In this document: piece by piece, positions 26,262-33,864 of the stretch | Numbering within the stretch: position 1 is the first letter of the stretch | How the letters are laid out: every line of letters starts with the position of its first letter | From: Neoroseomonas lacus | Lineage (GTDB): Bacteria; Pseudomonadota; Alphaproteobacteria; Acetobacterales; Acetobacteraceae | NCBI RefSeq assembly: GCF_014644535.1 | Contig: NZ_BMKW01000001.1 | Location: forward strand, 496,001 to 560,000 | Length of the DNA stretch: 64,000 bases | Direction of reading: 5' to 3' | The notes under the pieces: generated by a model | What the model saw: the letters and a program-made list of their open reading frames with translations, nothing else | Database searches by the model: none | Told to the model about the DNA's origin: nothing | Program-made: the position numbers and the translations under genes

Positions 26262-26872
26262 CCCGCCACCCCTCCGAGGCGACGCTGCTGGCCTATGTCG
26301 CCGGCACCCTGCCCGCCCCCCACAGCATCGTCATCCGCACGCATCTCGCCCTGTGCGGCGATTGCCGCGCGCTGGTGCGTCAGGCGACCGAGCTGGGTGG
26401 TGCATTGCTTGAGGACCAGGCACCGGCCGCGATGGCGGGCGATGCGCTGGCACGCACCCTCGCCCGGCTTGGCGAGCCGGACCGCGCCCCGCCCCCCGCC
26501 CGCGTACCGGTCACGGTCGAGGATTTCGCCACGCGCCGCTGGTGGTGGATCGGTCCCGGCATCCGGCTGATGCCGCTGATCCGCCGTGACCGGTCCGATG
26601 CGCGGTTGGACCTGATCCGCGTCGCCCCCGGCCTGGCCATGCCGGGCCATGGGCATACCGGTTCGGAACTCACCTGCGTGCTGCAAGGTGCCTTCAGCGA
26701 CGAGACCGGCGAATACCACGCCGGCGACGTCGCCGAGGGCGACGAGGATCTCGACCATTGCCCGGTGGCGATGCCGACCGGGCGCGACTGCATCTGCCTG
26801 ATCGCGACGACCGGCAGGCTGCGCGCCCATAGCTGGCTGGCGCGGCTGGTGCAGCCGCTGGTAGGCGTCTGA
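26258..26872 (+). CDS. chrR: ChrR-type zinc-binding anti-sigma factor with cupin domain
   Basis: A 204-residue protein in two parts. The N-terminal zinc anti-sigma domain has His4, then His29-x3-Cys33-x2-Cys36 (HLALCGDC), the motif that binds Zn and holds the sigma factor. The C-terminal cupin carries His131, His133 and Glu137 (HGHTGSE) plus His167, matching the metal ligands of Rhodobacter ChrR that are needed to release RpoE on singlet-oxygen stress. Order and overlap with rpoE make the pair unambiguous. Confidence 0.93.
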   Translation: MTRHPSEATLLAYVAGTLPAPHSIVIRTHLALCGDCRALVRQATELGGALLEDQAPAAMAGDALARTLARLGEPDRAPPPARVPVTVEDFATRRWWWIGPGIRLMPLIRRDRSDARLDLIRVAPGLAMPGHGHTGSELTCVLQGAFSDETGEYHAGDVAEGDEDLDHCPVAMPTGRDCICLIATTGRLRAHSWLARLVQPLVGV

Positions 26873-26874
26873 CC

Positions 26875-27726
26875 ATGCTGGCCAGGCGCCTGCTCGCCGG
26901 GCTGGGCTCGCTGCTCGCCGCCGGCTGCTCGCCGACCACGGTACTGAACGCGCTGGCGGCGCGCGACGGCGTGCGCACCACCACCGACCTCGCCTATGCC
27001 CCCGGCGACCGGCATGGCGTCGATGTCCATGCACCCGAAGGCGCGCGGGACGCACCGACCGTCGTCTTTCTCTACGGTGGGTCCTGGGACAGTGGCGATC
27101 GCGGCATGTACCGTTTCCTCGGCGCCTCCCTGGCCAGTGCGGGCGTGGTCTGCGTCGTGCCGGACTACCGCGTCTATCCCGAGGTCCGCTTCCCCGACTT
27201 CATGCATGACGCGGCCCGGGCCCTGGCCTGGGCGCGCGAACATGCGGCCGAGCATGGCGGCACGCCCGACCGTCTCGTGCTGATGGGCCATTCGGCCGGC
27301 GCGCAGATGGCGACATTGCTGGCGCTGGACCCCGAATACCTCCAGGCCATGGGGCTGGAGCCGAAGGCCACCCTGCGCGGCGTCATCGGCCTGTCCGGCC
27401 CCTACGACTTCCTGCCGCTGCGCAGCCCGACCCTGCAGGCGATCTTCGGCCCCGAGCGCGACTGGCCTGCCTCCCAGCCGATCAACTTCGCCACGCCCGG
27501 CGCGCCGCGCATGATGCTGGCCACCGGCCAGGATGATTCCGTCGTGCTGCCGCGCAACACCGAGCGCCTCGCGGCCAAGCTGCGCGACACTGGCAACGCT
27601 GTGCGGACCATCGCCTACCCCGGCATCGGCCATACGGAAATCATCGGCGCCTTCGCGCCGACGCTGCGCTTCCTCGCCCCGGTGCGCGAGGACGTGCTGC
27701 GTTTCGTGACAGAGGCGACGGCGTGA
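26875..27726 (+). CDS. Alpha/beta-hydrolase lipoprotein (carboxylesterase-like)
   Basis: A 283-residue protein starting two bases after chrR. Residues 1-18 (MLARRLLAGLGSLLAAGC) are a lipoprotein signal with the acylated cysteine at 18. The hydrolase fold shows an oxyanion loop FLYGGSWDSG, the nucleophile elbow GHSAGAQ, an acid near GQDDSVV and the His in GIGHTEII, as in the BD-FAE/hormone-sensitive-lipase-like group. A cell-envelope esterase acting on lipids would suit the operon, but the substrate is unknown. Confidence 0.85.
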   Translation: MLARRLLAGLGSLLAAGCSPTTVLNALAARDGVRTTTDLAYAPGDRHGVDVHAPEGARDAPTVVFLYGGSWDSGDRGMYRFLGASLASAGVVCVVPDYRVYPEVRFPDFMHDAARALAWAREHAAEHGGTPDRLVLMGHSAGAQMATLLALDPEYLQAMGLEPKATLRGVIGLSGPYDFLPLRSPTLQAIFGPERDWPASQPINFATPGAPRMMLATGQDDSVVLPRNTERLAAKLRDTGNAVRTIAYPGIGHTEIIGAFAPTLRFLAPVREDVLRFVTEATA

Positions 27727-28490
27727 CCATGCTCGCGGCCATCATCTTCCTCTCGCTCGTCATGGCGGCGGCCTGGTGGGTGCAGCGCCTGTTGCGCAAT
27801 GCCGGCTGGGTGGACGCCTTCTGGACCTTCGGCCTCGGTGCCGCCGGCATCTTCGTCGCCGTGGTGGCGGGCGAAGGGCCGCGGCGCTTCATCGTCGCCG
27901 CGCTGATCGGTGCCTGGGCGGTGCGGCTCGGCCTGCACATCGTCGCCCGCAGCCACGGCGCCGCGGAGGATTCCCGCTACGCCCAGTTCCGCGAGGAATG
28001 GGGTGCCGATTTCGAACGCCGGATGTTCGTCTTCCTGCAGATCCAGGCGGCCGCCTCGGCGGTGCTGCTGGTGCCGATCCTGCTCGCCGCCTCCTCCACG
28101 CGGCCGCTCGGCTGGCTCGACGCGCTCGCCCTGCTCATCGCCGCCATCGCCGTGCTCGGAGAGGGTATCGCCGACCGCCAGCTTCAGGCCTTCCGCGCCA
28201 ACCCGGCCAATCACGGCAAGGTCTGCGACCACGGGCTATGGGGCCTGTCGCGCCACCCGAACTACGTCTTCGAATGGCTGCACTGGTGCGTCTATCCGCT
28301 GCTCGCGATCGGCGCGCCCTGGGGCGTGCTGGCGCTGGTCGGGCCGGCCCTGATGTTCTGGCTGCTGGTCCATGTCTCGGGCATCCCGCCGCTGGAGGCG
28401 CAGATGCTGCGCAGCCGCGGCGATGCCTATCGCGCCTATCAGCGGCGCGTCAGCGCCTTCCTGCCTCTGCCGAAGGGATGGTCCATATGA
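27723..28490 (+). CDS. DUF1295 (steroid 5-alpha-reductase-like) membrane protein
   Basis: A 255-residue protein with about six or seven helices. The C-terminal signature LWGLSRHPNYVFEWLHWCVYPLL and then RGDAYRAYQRRVSAFLP is that of DUF1295 and the wider ICMT/steroid-reductase fold, whose members reduce or methylate lipids at the membrane face with NADPH or SAM. In this operon it precedes a CFA-like methyltransferase with an ATGA overlap, which suggests a joint lipid modification. Exact reaction unknown. Confidence 0.85.
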   Translation: MTMLAAIIFLSLVMAAAWWVQRLLRNAGWVDAFWTFGLGAAGIFVAVVAGEGPRRFIVAALIGAWAVRLGLHIVARSHGAAEDSRYAQFREEWGADFERRMFVFLQIQAAASAVLLVPILLAASSTRPLGWLDALALLIAAIAVLGEGIADRQLQAFRANPANHGKVCDHGLWGLSRHPNYVFEWLHWCVYPLLAIGAPWGVLALVGPALMFWLLVHVSGIPPLEAQMLRSRGDAYRAYQRRVSAFLPLPKGWSI

Positions 28491-29512
28491 GCCTCGTCGC
28501 CAGCGCGGTCACCGCCGTGGAACGCCTGCCGCTTCCCGACAGCCTCACCCGCGCCGGCATCGCCGCGCTGGTCGGGCGCACCGCGCGCAAGCTGCGAAGC
28601 GCCCCGCCGGACAGCGAGCACGCATTCGCCGAGGCGATGCACCGCCACCCCATCGCGCTGTTCCCGGTCGACGCCAACGCGCAGCACTACGAAGTGCCGC
28701 CCGCCTTCTTCCGCCAGGTGCTCGGTCCGCGCCTGAAATACTCCTGCTGCCTCTACCCGAACCCCGACACGACGCTGGCCGAGGCCGAGGAACTCGGCCT
28801 TGCCGAAACCGCCGCGCATGCCGACCTCGCCGATGGCCAGGACATCCTGGAACTTGGCTGCGGCTGGGGCTCGCTGACGCTGTGGATGGCCGAACACTTC
28901 CCCGCGGCGCGCATCACCGCCGTCTCCAATTCCGCCCCGCAGCGCGAGCATATCGAAACCGAGGCCGCCCGCCGTGGCCTGCTCAACGTCACGGTCATCA
29001 CCGAGGACATGAACCGCTTCTCGACCGACCGACGCTTCGACCGCGTCGTCTCGGTCGAGATGTTCGAGCACATGTCGAACTGGCCGCATCTGCTGGACAA
29101 CATCCGGCGCTGGCTGCGGCCGGATGGCGCGCTGTTCCTGCATGTGTTCAGCCACCAGGCGACGCCCTATCGCTTCGACCACACCGACCAGGCCGACTGG
29201 ATCGCGCAGCATTTCTTCACCGGCGGCATCATGCCGAGCCACAACCTGATCCGCCACGTCGCCACGGGCTTCACGCTCGACAAGGAATGGCGCTGGTCCG
29301 GCACGCATTACGCGCGTACCGCCGAGGACTGGATCCGCAATTACGACGCCCATGCCGGGACGATCGAGCAGACCCTGCGCGCCACCTATGGCGCCGAGTG
29401 GCAACTGTGGCGGCGCCGCTGGCGGCTGTTCTTCCTCGCCACCGCCGGGCTGTTCGGCGCCAGGGGCGGGCAGGAATGGGGCGTCAGCCATTACCGCCTG
29501 CGACCGGCGTGA
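28487..29512 (+). CDS. Second CFA-synthase-like SAM methyltransferase (operon 2)
   Basis: A 341-residue protein. HYEVPPAFFRQVLGPRLKYSCCLYPN replaces the usual HYDxGNDFY block, then come motif I ILELGCGWGSLTLWMAEHFP, AVSNSAPQREHI, and FDRVVSVEMFEHMSNWPHLL with the conserved Glu. The N-terminal lipid domain of true CFA synthase is shortened, and the Cys-Cys-Leu-Tyr-Pro pattern marks a distinct subgroup. With the 411-residue enzyme of the opposite operon the cluster holds two acyl-chain methyltransferases, probably for successive or alternative substrates. Confidence 0.85.
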   Translation: MSLVASAVTAVERLPLPDSLTRAGIAALVGRTARKLRSAPPDSEHAFAEAMHRHPIALFPVDANAQHYEVPPAFFRQVLGPRLKYSCCLYPNPDTTLAEAEELGLAETAAHADLADGQDILELGCGWGSLTLWMAEHFPAARITAVSNSAPQREHIETEAARRGLLNVTVITEDMNRFSTDRRFDRVVSVEMFEHMSNWPHLLDNIRRWLRPDGALFLHVFSHQATPYRFDHTDQADWIAQHFFTGGIMPSHNLIRHVATGFTLDKEWRWSGTHYARTAEDWIRNYDAHAGTIEQTLRATYGAEWQLWRRRWRLFFLATAGLFGARGGQEWGVSHYRLRPA

Positions 29513-30078
29513 GGGTCTTCGCCGCGCTCGGCCGCTACATCGACCACGCCGACCCCGCCACGCGCATCGCCAATTCCGTGGCCCTGCTGGTTGGCTCCAA
29601 CGGCCCGTTCTACCCGGCCTATGTCTGGTACCTCGCCCCCGAGGCCGGCCCGGTCTCGCTCGCGACCATGGCGGCGAGCCCGTTCTTCCTCGCCATCCCG
29701 TGGCTGAGCCGCCGCAGCGCGGTCGCCGCCAGGGTGGCCCTGCCCGTGGTCGGCATCGCCAACACGGTATGGACCGCAGCGCTGCTCGGCCCGGCGACCG
29801 GGGTGGCGGTGTTCCTCTTCCCCTGCCTGTTGCTCGCCATGCTGTCCTGGCGGGAAAAGACGGCCATGTTCGTGCTGCTGGGGGCCGGGCTCGCCGCGCA
29901 GCAAGCGTTGCTGCGCTGGCCTTGGCCGGCGCTGTCGGGGCTCGACCCGATGGTCCAGGGGAACCTGGTGGCGCTGAACGCGATGAGCGTCGGGGCGCTG
30001 CTGGCCGTGCTGGTCGCCAGCCTGGCCGGGTTGCTGCGCGACCACGACGTGGCGGACGGGCGCGGCACCCCTCCCTGA
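29509..30078 (+). CDS. Membrane protein of unknown function, last gene of the rpoE operon
   Basis: A 189-residue protein with a GTG start overlapping the previous stop (GTGA). The N-terminal 20 residues (RVFAALGRYIDHADPATRI) are amphipathic, followed by six predicted helices in tight pairs. There is no catalytic motif. The helix arrangement recalls N-terminal sensor regions of some membrane cyclases, but no output domain follows. Its place at the end of a tightly coupled operon suggests a function at the membrane in the same stress response. Confidence 0.7.
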   Translation: MRVFAALGRYIDHADPATRIANSVALLVGSNGPFYPAYVWYLAPEAGPVSLATMAASPFFLAIPWLSRRSAVAARVALPVVGIANTVWTAALLGPATGVAVFLFPCLLLAMLSWREKTAMFVLLGAGLAAQQALLRWPWPALSGLDPMVQGNLVALNAMSVGALLAVLVASLAGLLRDHDVADGRGTPP

Positions 30079-30082
30079 TGTC

Positions 30083-30200
30083 AACGCTCGCAGTTCGCGG
30101 CCGTTGACATCCTTAGCTTAGGCCCCTCACACGCATCGTGCCGAACGCACGCCTGCGGCGTGACGCCGAACGTCCGGCGGGCCGCATCTGCGGCCTCGGC
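30083..30200 (+). repeat. Dispersed intergenic repeat (family 2), copy B
   Basis: It shares with 13604-13746 the blocks CGCTCGC-n2-TTCGCG, CATCC, CCCTCACACGC-n-TCGTGCCG, GCGTGACGC and GGCGGGCCGCAT-n2-GCGGCCTCGG. In addition it has TGTCAACG ... CGTTGACA, an inverted 8-base pair (30079-30086 and 30102-30109) that could form the stem at the operon end. The remaining bases to 30365 show nothing recognisable. Confidence 0.75.
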
Positions 30201-30365
30201 ATGCGTCAAAGCCTCGTGCCGTCGGCCTGAGTCCGGCCCTCGGCTTGCGCCACCGCCGGTATGAAATGCCGCAGACCGGGCATGTCGCTGTGACCTGAAT
30301 CGCTACCATCGGACTGGGCTCCGACGTATTCCGCCGCACCGATTTTCGACGGCTGGAAGGCGACG

Positions 30366-31085
30366 ATGTACGACATCCTGAACATGGCAAGAATTGCGGA
30401 CGACATCTACAATGACACTGCGAATTCAAGCATGCTGCGCGACTGGCACACCAGCCAGATCCAGGACCTCTACGAGAACGACAACTTTCGTGCCCGCGCC
30501 TATTGGAAGGGCTCCGGGCATAAGATCGCCTGCGTGTGCTTCCGCGGTACGGCGAACCTGAAGGATGCGGTGGCCGCGGACCTTGGTGGCATCGGCCTGG
30601 GACTGAACGCGCTGGCGATGAAGCTGAACGACGCTGTCGAGTTCACCGCCGGCGTGGCGCGCCAGGCCGAGGTGGTGTGGCTCACCGGCCATTCGCTCGG
30701 CGGCGCCTTCGTGCAGATGGTGGGCGCCATCCTCGGCCTGCCGGGGATCAGTTGGAACGCGCCGGGCGCGCTGGCCTTGGTCAACCAGCTCTCGTCCAAC
30801 CCGGTGCGGGCGGCGATCGGCGGGGCCGGTTCGGCCGGCGTCGGCTTCCTGGCAAGCCTGGCGACGCTCGGCCTCGGCGGCCGTATCGTCACCGCGCTCA
30901 ACCAGGCGGCCGCGGCCTATGGCGACGAGGCCTTCGCGCCCATCGCCAATTTCCGCGGCAACTGGGACCCGGTGAGCCAGTTCGGCTCGCATGTCGGCAT
31001 GCCGTTGCAGACAATCGACTGCCCGACCCAGGCGCCGCATCCGCACAGCATGGTGCCGATCATCCTGGCACTGGAAAGCCGCTGA
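30366..31085 (+). CDS. Class 3 lipase-like alpha/beta hydrolase
   Basis: A 239-residue protein without a signal peptide. KIACVCFRGTANLKDAVAADLG matches the VaFRGT strand-loop of class 3 lipases, and GHSLGGA holds the serine nucleophile; an Asp near WDPVSQFG and the His of HPHSMVP are candidate triad partners. GGAAGG lies six bases before the ATG. The first 60 codons are noticeably less G+C-rich than the neighbours (AACTTT, TACAATGACACT), hinting at acquired DNA. Confidence 0.75.
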   Translation: MYDILNMARIADDIYNDTANSSMLRDWHTSQIQDLYENDNFRARAYWKGSGHKIACVCFRGTANLKDAVAADLGGIGLGLNALAMKLNDAVEFTAGVARQAEVVWLTGHSLGGAFVQMVGAILGLPGISWNAPGALALVNQLSSNPVRAAIGGAGSAGVGFLASLATLGLGGRIVTALNQAAAAYGDEAFAPIANFRGNWDPVSQFGSHVGMPLQTIDCPTQAPHPHSMVPIILALESR

Positions 31086-31097
31086 CACCGCAGCGGC

Positions 31098-31120
31098 AGG
31101 AGGGGCCAACCGCCCCTCCT
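31098..31120. terminator. Bidirectional hairpin between convergent genes
   Basis: AGGAGGGGC-CAACC-GCCCCTCCT gives a perfect 9-base stem between the stops of the lipase-like gene (31085) and the aminotransferase (31128). There is no real T-run. The stem core resembles hairpin 1 of repeat family 1 without the second hairpin. Confidence 0.65.
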
Positions 31121-31127
31121 CCTTCCG

Positions 31128-32261
31128 TCAGAGCGCCTGAAGCGCCGCGCAGATCCGCTCCACCTGCGCCTCCGACAATTCCGGATACATCGGGATGCTC
31201 AGCACTTCTTCGGCGGCGCGCGCCGTCTCGGCGCAACCAGCGGGGCCGAGCGGCGAGCGGTCCTTGTAGGCCGGCTGCAGATGCACCGGCACGGGGTAGT
31301 GAACGCCTGTGCCGATCCCCTGCGCCTTGAAATGCGCCTGGACCTCGGCGCGGTTCTCGCAGCGCAGCACATACTGGTGGAACACATGCCCCGCGCCCGG
31401 CCGGCGGTACGGCGCCGCGATCGAGGCCCCCGCGAGCGCCGCGTCATAGGCCGCCGCGATCGCCTGGCGCTTCGCATTGCCAGCATCGAGCGCCGTCAGC
31501 TTCACCCGCAGGATGGCCGCCTGCACCTCATCGAGGCGCGAATTCACGCCCACCATCGCCGAGATGTAGCGGTCGACCCAGCCATATTGCCGGATCGCGC
31601 CAATGCGGTCGGCCAGCTCGGCGTCATTGGTCGCCAGCACCCCGCCATCGCCCAGCGCGCCGAGGTTCTTGGTCGGATAGAGGCTAAAGGCCGCGGCGGT
31701 GCCGAAGGTGCCGAGCTTCCGCCCGTCCAGCGCCGCGCCATGCGCCTGGGCGCAATCCTCGACCAGCGGGATGCCGGCCGCCCGCGTCGCTTCCAGCATC
31801 GGCCCGAGGTCGCAGGCCTGGCCATAGATATGCACCGGGATCACCGCCTTGATCGGCGGCAGGCCCGGCGGCGGATCGTCCAGCACGGAGACCAACTCAT
31901 CCGCATCCATGGTGTAGGTGTCGTGGTCGATATCGAGCAGCAGCGGCGTCGCCCCCACCATCTCGACCGCCGCGACGGTGGCGACGGCGGTGTGGGAGAC
32001 GGTGGCGACCGTCATGCCCGGCCCGATGCCGAGGCCGCGCAGGATCAGCGCCAGCGCATCGGTGCCATTGGCGCAGCCGACCGCGCGGTTCAGCCCCAGC
32101 CAGGCGGCGAACTCGTTCTCGAATGCCGCCCCTTCCTTACCAAGGATGTACCAGCCTGACTCGAGCGCACGCGCGACGGCGGCATCGATCTCGGCCTTCT
32201 GGGCGCGATAGCCGGCACCGGGGTCGGCCTGGGGGATGGTGGCGAGGGTGGGCGCGTTCAT
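31128..32261 (-). CDS. DegT/DnrJ/EryC1/StrS-family sugar aminotransferase
   Basis: A 377-residue PLP enzyme transferring an amino group to a keto-sugar nucleotide. Visible: GCANGTDALALIL (phosphate-binding loop), PVHIYGQACD, VEDCAQAHGA with the PLP-ring Asp, and SLYPTKNLGALGDGG with the Schiff-base Lys198. Full family length. It lies downstream of an SDR epimerase on the same strand, and together they likely make an amino-deoxy sugar for a surface glycan. The Lys distinguishes it from the His-bearing dehydratase branch. Confidence 0.9.
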   Translation of the reverse strand: MNAPTLATIPQADPGAGYRAQKAEIDAAVARALESGWYILGKEGAAFENEFAAWLGLNRAVGCANGTDALALILRGLGIGPGMTVATVSHTAVATVAAVEMVGATPLLLDIDHDTYTMDADELVSVLDDPPPGLPPIKAVIPVHIYGQACDLGPMLEATRAAGIPLVEDCAQAHGAALDGRKLGTFGTAAAFSLYPTKNLGALGDGGVLATNDAELADRIGAIRQYGWVDRYISAMVGVNSRLDEVQAAILRVKLTALDAGNAKRQAIAAAYDAALAGASIAAPYRRPGAGHVFHQYVLRCENRAEVQAHFKAQGIGTGVHYPVPVHLQPAYKDRSPLGPAGCAETARAAEEVLSIPMYPELSEAQVERICAALQAL

Positions 32262-32274
32262 GGCAGCAGGCCTC

Positions 32275-32378
32275 AGAGCGTGATGGCCGCAGGTGCGAAT
32301 GCACCGGAGGTCTGAATCACGCGATCAAACAAAGGGTTAAAGCGGGATTGGTGAATGAACATGAACCAACCACGCTCT
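32275..32378. repeat. 104-base element with inverted ends
   Basis: AGAGCGTG (32275-32282) and CACGCTCT (32371-32378) are perfect 8-base inverted ends enclosing a lower-G+C interior that includes TGAATCACGCGATCAAAC and ATGAACATGAACCAAC. Similar AGAGCGTGAT...CACGCTCT elements are common between genes in alphaproteobacteria. The right end overlaps the TAG stop of the SDR gene. Confidence 0.5.
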
Positions 32379-33369
32379 AAAGATAGTCGGCGAGGCGCGG
32401 ACGATACCACGCGAGCGAGCGGCGCAACCCCTCATCGAGGCTGACCTTCGGCGCCCATCCTGAAGCATTTCGGAAGGCGGTGTCGTCGGCGGCATAGGAG
32501 CCGATGTCGATCGGCGCGCGGTCGGCCGGGAATTCCTTCATCTCGAAGGAGCCGCGGCCGCCATTGGCCGCGATCAACCGCTTGGCGAGGTCGGTCAACG
32601 AAGTCGGTGGGCTTCCACCAAGATTGAACACCTGCCCCGAAAGCGCTGGTTCAGAAGCTTTTTCTGCCGCGGCCAGGAAGGCGTCGGTGACGTCCTCGAC
32701 ATAGGTGAGGTCGCGCAGCTGCGCCCCGCCCCACACCTCGAAGGGCTCGCCTTCCAGCACCCGGCGGATCCAGATGCCGAGGAAGGTCTGACGCGCATCG
32801 CGGATGCGCAGCCGCGGCCCATAGCAATTGGTCAGTCGCAGCGAGACCACCGGCCGGTGATGCACCCGCTGTTCGAGCAGCCAATACTGCTCGCCCGCCC
32901 ATTTCGACACGCCATTGGCGTCGGGCGGATTGACCGGGTGCAGTTCATCGACCGGCAGGGCGCGCGGACGGCCATAGAACTGCCGGGTCGAGGCATGCAC
33001 CACGGCGGCCTTGGGGGCGACCTCCCGCATCACGCCGATCAGCCGCACCTGGGCTACGGCGTTGATGGCGATATCCGCCACAGGGTCCTTCTGCCCGCCC
33101 ATGTGGCTGGTCTGGGCGGCCATGTTGAACAGCACGTCGACGCCCTCGCAGAGCGAATGCAACTCGGTGTCGCGGATATCCCCGCGCACCAGCAGCACCC
33201 CCGCCCCTTCGAGGTTGCGCGCCGAGGCGCCGCCATCGGGCATCATCGCGTCGAGTGCGGTCACGCGCGCGCCGAAGCCAGCCAGCGCATGGCACAGGTT
33301 GGACCCCAGAAAGCCCGCGCCGCCGGTGACCAACACCCGCCTGCCGCGCCAGAACTCCGCCGTACTCAT
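32377..33369 (-). CDS. NAD-dependent epimerase/dehydratase (extended SDR), atypical active site
   Basis: A 330-residue protein. VLVTGGAGFLGSNL binds NAD at residues 12-25, and NMAAQTSHMGGQKDP and LRLTNCYGPRLRIRD match nucleotide-sugar epimerases. At the catalytic YxxxK position the sequence is DANGVSKWAGE, so Tyr is replaced by Asn152 while Lys156 stays. The upstream catalytic Ser/Thr region is HASTRQFYG. I recall an SDR subgroup with NGxxK in this place, so this may be genuine chemistry rather than decay. Start overlaps the upstream small gene (ATGA). Confidence 0.85.
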   Translation of the reverse strand: MSTAEFWRGRRVLVTGGAGFLGSNLCHALAGFGARVTALDAMMPDGGASARNLEGAGVLLVRGDIRDTELHSLCEGVDVLFNMAAQTSHMGGQKDPVADIAINAVAQVRLIGVMREVAPKAAVVHASTRQFYGRPRALPVDELHPVNPPDANGVSKWAGEQYWLLEQRVHHRPVVSLRLTNCYGPRLRIRDARQTFLGIWIRRVLEGEPFEVWGGAQLRDLTYVEDVTDAFLAAAEKASEPALSGQVFNLGGSPPTSLTDLAKRLIAANGGRGSFEMKEFPADRAPIDIGSYAADDTAFRNASGWAPKVSLDEGLRRSLAWYRPRLADYL

Positions 33370-33734
33370 GTTTCAGCCTTCCAAGCGATCGGGCGCATTC
33401 TGCGCGTGATTGCGGCGGAATGAGGCCGGCGCCGCGGCATCCTTGCGCGCGCCGACCGCCAGTGCCGCTCAGGAGCAGGTTCGGTCGAGGGTGCGTAGCT
33501 CGAGCTCCCGGGGGCCGACCAGACCCGGCTGGCTCGCGGCGTGCCGACGAGGGCGATATCGACCCTCCAGCACGCGCCGGAGACGCGCCACACATCGTTG
33601 CGCAGGAATTCGATGCACGCGACGGGGTCGTTGATCACCGCGCGGAACTTGGCAAGCCGCTGATCGGTCGGCGTCCGGGCGGCCGAGGCCGGCTGGTCCA
33701 GCACGGGGGCGGTCGTCAGGACCGGCAGCGGCAT
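33366..33734 (-). CDS. Small protein of unknown function, possible frameshifted end
   Basis: A 122-residue reading frame from ATG 33734, with AAGGAAG placed well upstream. The first 75 residues look genuine (LAKFRAVINDPVACIEFLRNDV, WRVSGACWRVDIALVG). The last 45 are Arg/Ser/Pro-rich and unlike a folded protein, while the next frame over the same DNA reads LVGPRELELRTLDRTCS and stops at 33469. Either the frame changes near 33540, or the odd tail is real, since its TGA overlaps the SDR start as ATGA. Confidence 0.5.
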   Translation of the reverse strand: MPLPVLTTAPVLDQPASAARTPTDQRLAKFRAVINDPVACIEFLRNDVWRVSGACWRVDIALVGTPRASRVWSAPGSSSYAPSTEPAPERHWRSARARMPRRRPHSAAITRRMRPIAWKAET

Positions 33735-33777
33735 GGCGGCTTCCTTGGAGTGGATCGCGCCGGCGCGCGAGGGATTC

Positions 33778-33789
33778 TTGTTTAAACAA
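33778..33789. promoter_or_regulatory. AT-rich palindrome upstream of the small gene
   Basis: TTGTTTAAACAA is a perfect 12-base palindrome in an otherwise 70% G+C region, 44 bases before the start of the minus-strand small gene and within the 130-base gap to the channel gene. It is a candidate operator or part of the promoter for the three-gene sugar operon. Confidence 0.45.
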
Positions 33790-33864
33790 AAGGTTAGCCT
33801 ACCCGACGGGAGCATGGCCGAACACCAGGCGCGCCTGGTTGCGCATGGCGCGAGGCGGCCACCG

